The notes under the pieces are model-generated. The model worked only from the letters and a program-made list of their open reading frames with translations. It searched no databases and was not told the DNA's origin. A stretch of 64,000 nucleotides of DNA from Anniella stebbinsi (lineage: Eukaryota > Chordata > Lepidosauria > Squamata > Anniellidae), in NCBI GenBank assembly GCA_029215795.1, contig JARDYH010000005.1, forward strand, positions 158,063,814-158,127,813. The letters run 5' to 3'. Made by a program: the position numbers and the translations under genes. This document shows, piece by piece, positions 39,201 through 45,200 of the stretch. The first letter of the stretch is position 1. Every line of letters begins with the position of its first letter.

Positions 39201-42200
39201 AACGGGCTTGGTAGGGGGTGGAGGGCGGCAGCAGCGGCTCGAACTAGCAACTGGATCCTTAAAACTGCAACTGGGTGGAGTCCCTTGAGGTAGGAGGGCC
39301 TCACGCTCGATTGCCACAACCGGAGGGACACTGTCTACTTTTAAAGTAAATGGAAAGTGGCCTTCCATGGGCTATTTTGAGCTTGAGAGCCTCAGGTTTG
39401 TAACATTGCAGTTAATCATTTATAGAGGACTTTCTGACGTGCAACAAATTAGGTATTTCGTAGTCCTTACAGTAGCATTCTGCAATCTGATGGCCCGCAG
39501 ATGAGTTGGACTGCAACTCCCACAATTCTCAGTCATGCTCGGCCCAAAGGCGCCCGCGCATACAGAGCAAATGCCTGCGGCCAAGGGGGGGCTGTACACA
39601 CGCAGAGCCTTCCAGGCACTTTGGAACCTCGCTTGCGTGAATTGCGTGGTAGTCTCCACGTGTACGCTAAGCTATGCGGGGTGATGTTGGTGGCAGGCTA
39701 CTCGGCGCGGCCATGTCTTAGCTCGTGTGGTGAGTTTTACCAGCTCGAACAATGCCTGAAGAGGGATACACTTATTCATTGAACAGGTTTAAAACATCTG
39801 AAAAGGACTGAGGTCATTCAAGGGAATGGGACAAAGGAAATGCGCTCTGCACATGTTCAGAGTCACTCAGTTCACATGACACAGGACTGAGCCTTGGCGC
39901 TGACGATCCATTCTGTGGAGGAGCGCCACAGTCTCCTTTCCATTCTTTCTGTTCATCAAGTCCCCCTCAAGACAGGCCCCCCATTACCCCCCCAATCCTT
40001 AATATTATCTGCATCTCCATTGCTGCTTATTTTCTGGCGCCAGGAAAAAGCTTTTTTTTTGCCCAAGCATTCCAGCATGTTGAATAGCTGGTTTTAATCA
40101 CTGGTTCGTCTTGGCTTATTGAACGGATGCTGCCGTTTCTGAATTGTTGGATTTTATTGGATTGTTGTTTTTTAATTGCACCCCACTGTGGAAGCTTATG
40201 CTGAAGAGCAGCTCATATGTTTTCTAAATAAAGAAAAATAAGGCTGCAATCCTATGCATGTTTACTAGGGAGTATGTGCATTGAATGCAGTGGGATTCAT
40301 TTCCAAATAAACATGCATAAGGTTGCACTTTAAAGCCTAGTGGTTACTTTAGAGGAAATAATTTCAGGGGTGTCAAGGAAGGCATATAAGATGTGCTTGT
40401 CAAGATCTCTTGAACTGATGAGAGCCAGCATGTTATAATGACTACAGTGTTGGGCTTCAGCTAAACAGAATCAGCTGCAAAGCTTTGGGAAGGGATCATA
40501 GGTTAATGGAAGAGCTCATGCTTTGCAGGCAGAAGGTTCCTGGTTGAATTCCCGTCACCTTCTGTTAGGCTAGGAAAGACCAACACCTGAAGAGCTGCTG
40601 CCAGTCACTGTAGACAATACTGAGCTAGATGGACCAATGGTCTGGCTTGGTATAAGGCAACTTTCTGTGTTGCAAAGGATTCTGGCACACAGTTATTACT
40701 GGGCCTGTCCAGACCACATGCTAAGCCATGGTTAGGCTGCTAAACCTTTTGCAGCAAATGGTTAGTGAGCCTGCTTAAACTGTGGTTATGTAGCCACCAT
40801 GGTTAGAAATGGTTCACATGACACACTAAGCCATAATGTTTAGCTCAAAATGCTTAGCCACCATGGCTTAGCATGTTGTCTGAACAGGATCAATGTGTGT
40901 GATGCAGCTGCTTGGGGCAGCAAAACATCTTAGGCCAGCACTTCCTGATAGGATGCACCTTTAACAGTTGTATGGATCAAGAATGTGCTGGGCATCAGTT
41001 TCAGCCCACTGGTGGATCACAACTACCCTGTGAGGTAGGTATAGCTGAAAGACAATCACTGGTCCAAGGTCACCCAGTGGACGCCTTGACTGACTGGCAG
41101 CTATTTGAATCCTGGTCTTCCCACAATCCATCTACTAAAGAGGTGGGTAATTTGTGGCCCTCCACACAGTTTGGGCTACAAATCCCATGAGCCCTAGCCA
41201 GCAAAGCCAATGTAGAGGGAAGGTGTAGACCAAAGCATATGGAGGGCTACAAGTTGCCCACCCCTGCACTACAACACTGCACTGGCTGTTACCAGACAGC
41301 AATGGTACACCTGGACTGTTGACACCACCTTTGCATAGGCATGCCTTGTATACATTGCAGCCATCTTTGCTGAGCGATTTTTGAGCAGGGGGCAAGTGGC
41401 AAGCAGCATTACCACAGCCTGACAACAGAGCTCTGCTGTCTCTCCCCCACCCCCACCCCAACTTCCTGTGCCCTGTAGAAAATGCAGTTTTCATAGGCTG
41501 ATCTTGTAAAGCCAGTGAGAAACTACCTGATCAAAATCCTCTCTTCAGTGATGAGGAACCTATAGCCTTCCAGATGTTGTAGGATTCCCATCAGACCCAG
41601 ACAGTAATGGCTAATGGTCAGGGACAGTGAAAGTTGTAATTCAACAACATCAGGAGGGCCACAGGTGTTAAAGGAGCAGCAGCCTTGGTCTCTGTGTTGC
41701 ATTTGGTCACCGTACTGCTTGGCTCCCCATCATTCCATTCATTTGCCATTCCTTGACCTCCTCCCTCCTCTACCGGTGTGATTTTGTCCATCTACTCTAG
41801 ACTGCGGGCTTTCTTGGCAGTGGGTGGGACGGTGCACACTGTTGACACCAAACATCTGGGAATAGCAGTAAACTGTTGTGAACAGCCACTCCTCCTGAGA
41901 GGCATTAGTGGCTCAGCATTGGCTAGAGAGCCTTGTTCCTTTTTCCCCAGGCAGGGAATTCTACCACCTCCTCCGCCTGCACGCTATTTCTGACCGTCTT
42001 GCTTTACTGCATGTCGTGACGGGACATCTGCCCTTGAGAATGGTCACTCTTTCCCTCCTCTTTTACTCTCCTTCCACTGGGGTGGAGCAGTTTAATCTCA
42101 TTTTCTCTAGGATTTATCTCCTGCGGCTTCCACTCTGTATTTTGCCAGTGGGGTTGAGCATGGTGGTGGCGGCGAGGATGCATCCTGGCAGGCGAGAGCA

Positions 42201-45200
42201 TAGTGGCTTACCTGGCTTAGGCTGCCTCTACACGAGAGGTTTAAAGCTCTTTCAAGTCTCATTAAAATTTTTACCTCTACATGAGCAGAGCGCAAATCGG
42301 GAGTTGAGTCGCGTTATCTATCTGATTATGCGCATTATCGAATGCGCAATAGCGAGTTTTATTTTGCTGCAGCCGTTAAAGCGCATTTTGACTATGTGAA
42401 CAAGCGATTCTCCGCATTAACTACTTCTAAAGCGCATTTCAAACAACTGGTAAGGCCACCAGTTGTGCACTCAATTACCTCCCGTGTACAGTCTTTTACC
42501 ATAAAGTGCTTCCGAGAAGATGCACATAATCGGAGAACCAGGCGTCAAACCGAATTCTTGTAGAGGGGGTCTTAGGCTATGCAACCACCCGAATTTTTAG
42601 TGTCTAGACACAGATGCCTCTGCAGCCCCCTTTGTCGTTCTAAGTCCTTCCAGCAATTTTTTTTTTGCCATCATCATTAAGCTTTCCACTTTTTAACCTG
42701 GCCAATTACAGACAGCTGGTCCCTTTTCTGGGCAAGAATAGTAAAACAGGCAGATTGTAAATGGGTTTATTGCAACCACAATATAATCAGGGGTATCTAA
42801 GTCACACCCTTTCAATTCTTTTAATGGCAAAGCCAGACAATTGTGCTGATTAGTTGTTAGAGGTGTGAGAAATGTCCTTTCCCAGTTTGAAAGTGTTACA
42901 ACACTTGCCAGTTCTTGATCTGGCAAGAGAGATCTGCTCCTGAAAGCTGTCTCCTGTGTTGTGTAGCCAATCTGAGTGTGTATCCGGTTATGTATCCCAT
43001 CTACATGGCAATGCTCATTCATGCTCTTTTGAACTGGCTGGATGCCATGCACACACATACAATCACACTTCACTGCTGGTGTCTGCAGTGCTGCTAAATT
43101 AACAGTTTTCTTTAAAAAGAAAAAAAATGAATGTTTGTTCTCACAATGGATCCGGTTGTAGTTATTGCTGCAACCCAAACACATTCAACATTCATTTTCT
43201 GGTTAGGCATCCGTCCCCAGGCCCTTTTGAGATTTAACTGCTAGATCAGCCTTCTCCAACTTGCTGCCCTCTGAATGTTTTGGACTACAGGTCACAGCAT
43301 TTCTGACCATTGGCTGTGCTGGCTGGGGATGATATTGAAGTCCATTATGACTGGAAGGCAGCAGGATGGAGATGGCTGCACTAGAGATGCTCAGCAGAAC
43401 GGGTGGAGAACTCAGGAATGCCAGTTCTGCTGCATGTACATACACACTAACCAAAAGGCAAAAAATCAGGACAGTCGTTTACTAGGGACTGTCCCTGATA
43501 CAGAGGGATTGTTGGAGCATAAGCATATGTATAGCAATAGAAGCCATATTGACGAATCCCGTTTGTTTACTATAAATTCCATGTATTTCTTTCAAAGGAC
43601 TCAGCTGTAACCTCCACCCCTCAGCATTATCCTCCATTCCCTGATCTAGGGAATGTGGTTCCCCAATTACCCCCACTCCCACCCCAATCCAGGCAGTTAA
43701 ACAGCCAGGCCTGCCTAGCTTCACCAGTAGATCTGCCTTGGAAGCCTCTTTAGATCATCCTCCGAGCCAGTGGGAAACACTTTATCCGTAACCTTCCATT
43801 CACATGGAGCATGTTTGCTGAGATTTGATTTCACATGGGAATCTGCTTACGACAATAAAGGAAAAAGAAAAGAAAAAAAAGCAGGGACAAACTCCTCAGG
43901 TTTTCTAATTACGGACAGATCTAAAGGAAGCTAACCGGTCAGAGCAGAGGGAGTAATTGCATTCATGCCCTGTTCTTGGCTTCCCACAATCATAGGTTGG
44001 CTGCTGTGAAACCACGGTGCTGGACTGGATAGGCTTTTGGTCTGATCCGGCGTGGCTATCATGTTCTTATGTTGATCTAATCCAGTACTATCTACTGCAG
44101 CCTTCCCCAACCTGATGCTCTCTAGATGTTTTGGACTACAGCTCCCAGCATTCATGATCATTGGTCATAGTGGCAGGGGCTGATGGGGATTGAATTACTA
44201 AACATTTAGAGGGCACCCAATTGGGGAAGGCTGGTCTACCGTGGCTGGCCGCAGCTCTCTAAGATCCAGGCTGAGAAGGATCTTTTTCATCACCTCCCAC
44301 CTGATGCTTTTAACTGGAGCCACCAGGTATTGAATCTGGCACCTTCTGCCTGCAAAGCAGGTGCTCTGTCACTCCCTCCCTCTACCTCCCAAAAGAGGAA
44401 CAATCTATCAAAATGATGAATGAGTAGCAACTCATTTGTTTGTTTGCACCTGCTCTTGCCCTGATGCCTTTTAAGGTCCTTGTTATCTCTATGGAATCAT
44501 CAAGCACTGATGCCTTTTAAAGAATGAGCAAATGGGAAGGGATTTACATGAACATCAAGGCATAATAGTTGTTTCAAATGGATATTGTATTTAAAATCTG
44601 TTTTATGCTTTTTAAATTTTGTATATCCGTTTTTTAATGTTCAATGTTTTTAATTTTTGTAAACCGCTACCCCCTATAACTTCACCTCTACCCCAAAGCA
44701 AGATCTTTGCAACAAACAGCTTCTGGAAAACTCCAACACAGGAGATTCCAGAACCTTTCTAACCACCTTTATTCCATGGGCAAATTGCTCTTGCAGTTAA
44801 GATATTTCATTGCCAACACTGACAAACATTTCAGGGCTCAGAAGAGGTGGAGGGCTGCAGCTAATTTACTTGTGTGATATGATGTACTTGTATACAAAAA
44901 AGCCACGGCAGCCTTGCTGGCCATAAGAAAAATGACAAAGTCCATATACTATAATCCCTTTATTAGGCCAACAGTTTTTGTTACTGTTGAGTTGCTCTAA
45001 GAAAAATATGACACTATATGGACTTTGGAATGTTCTCGTATGTAGTTGCATTATTTCTTGTATGTAATTTTTTTTTCTGGAAGTGGCAACTGCTAGGGTG
45101 TGCATGATGGCAAAAACTGCCGTAAGGACAGTTTGTCTGAATTGTTCCTTTTCTAAAGTTTTTCTTTTTTCTTTACTTGTTAAAAGTTCTAGTTCTTCAT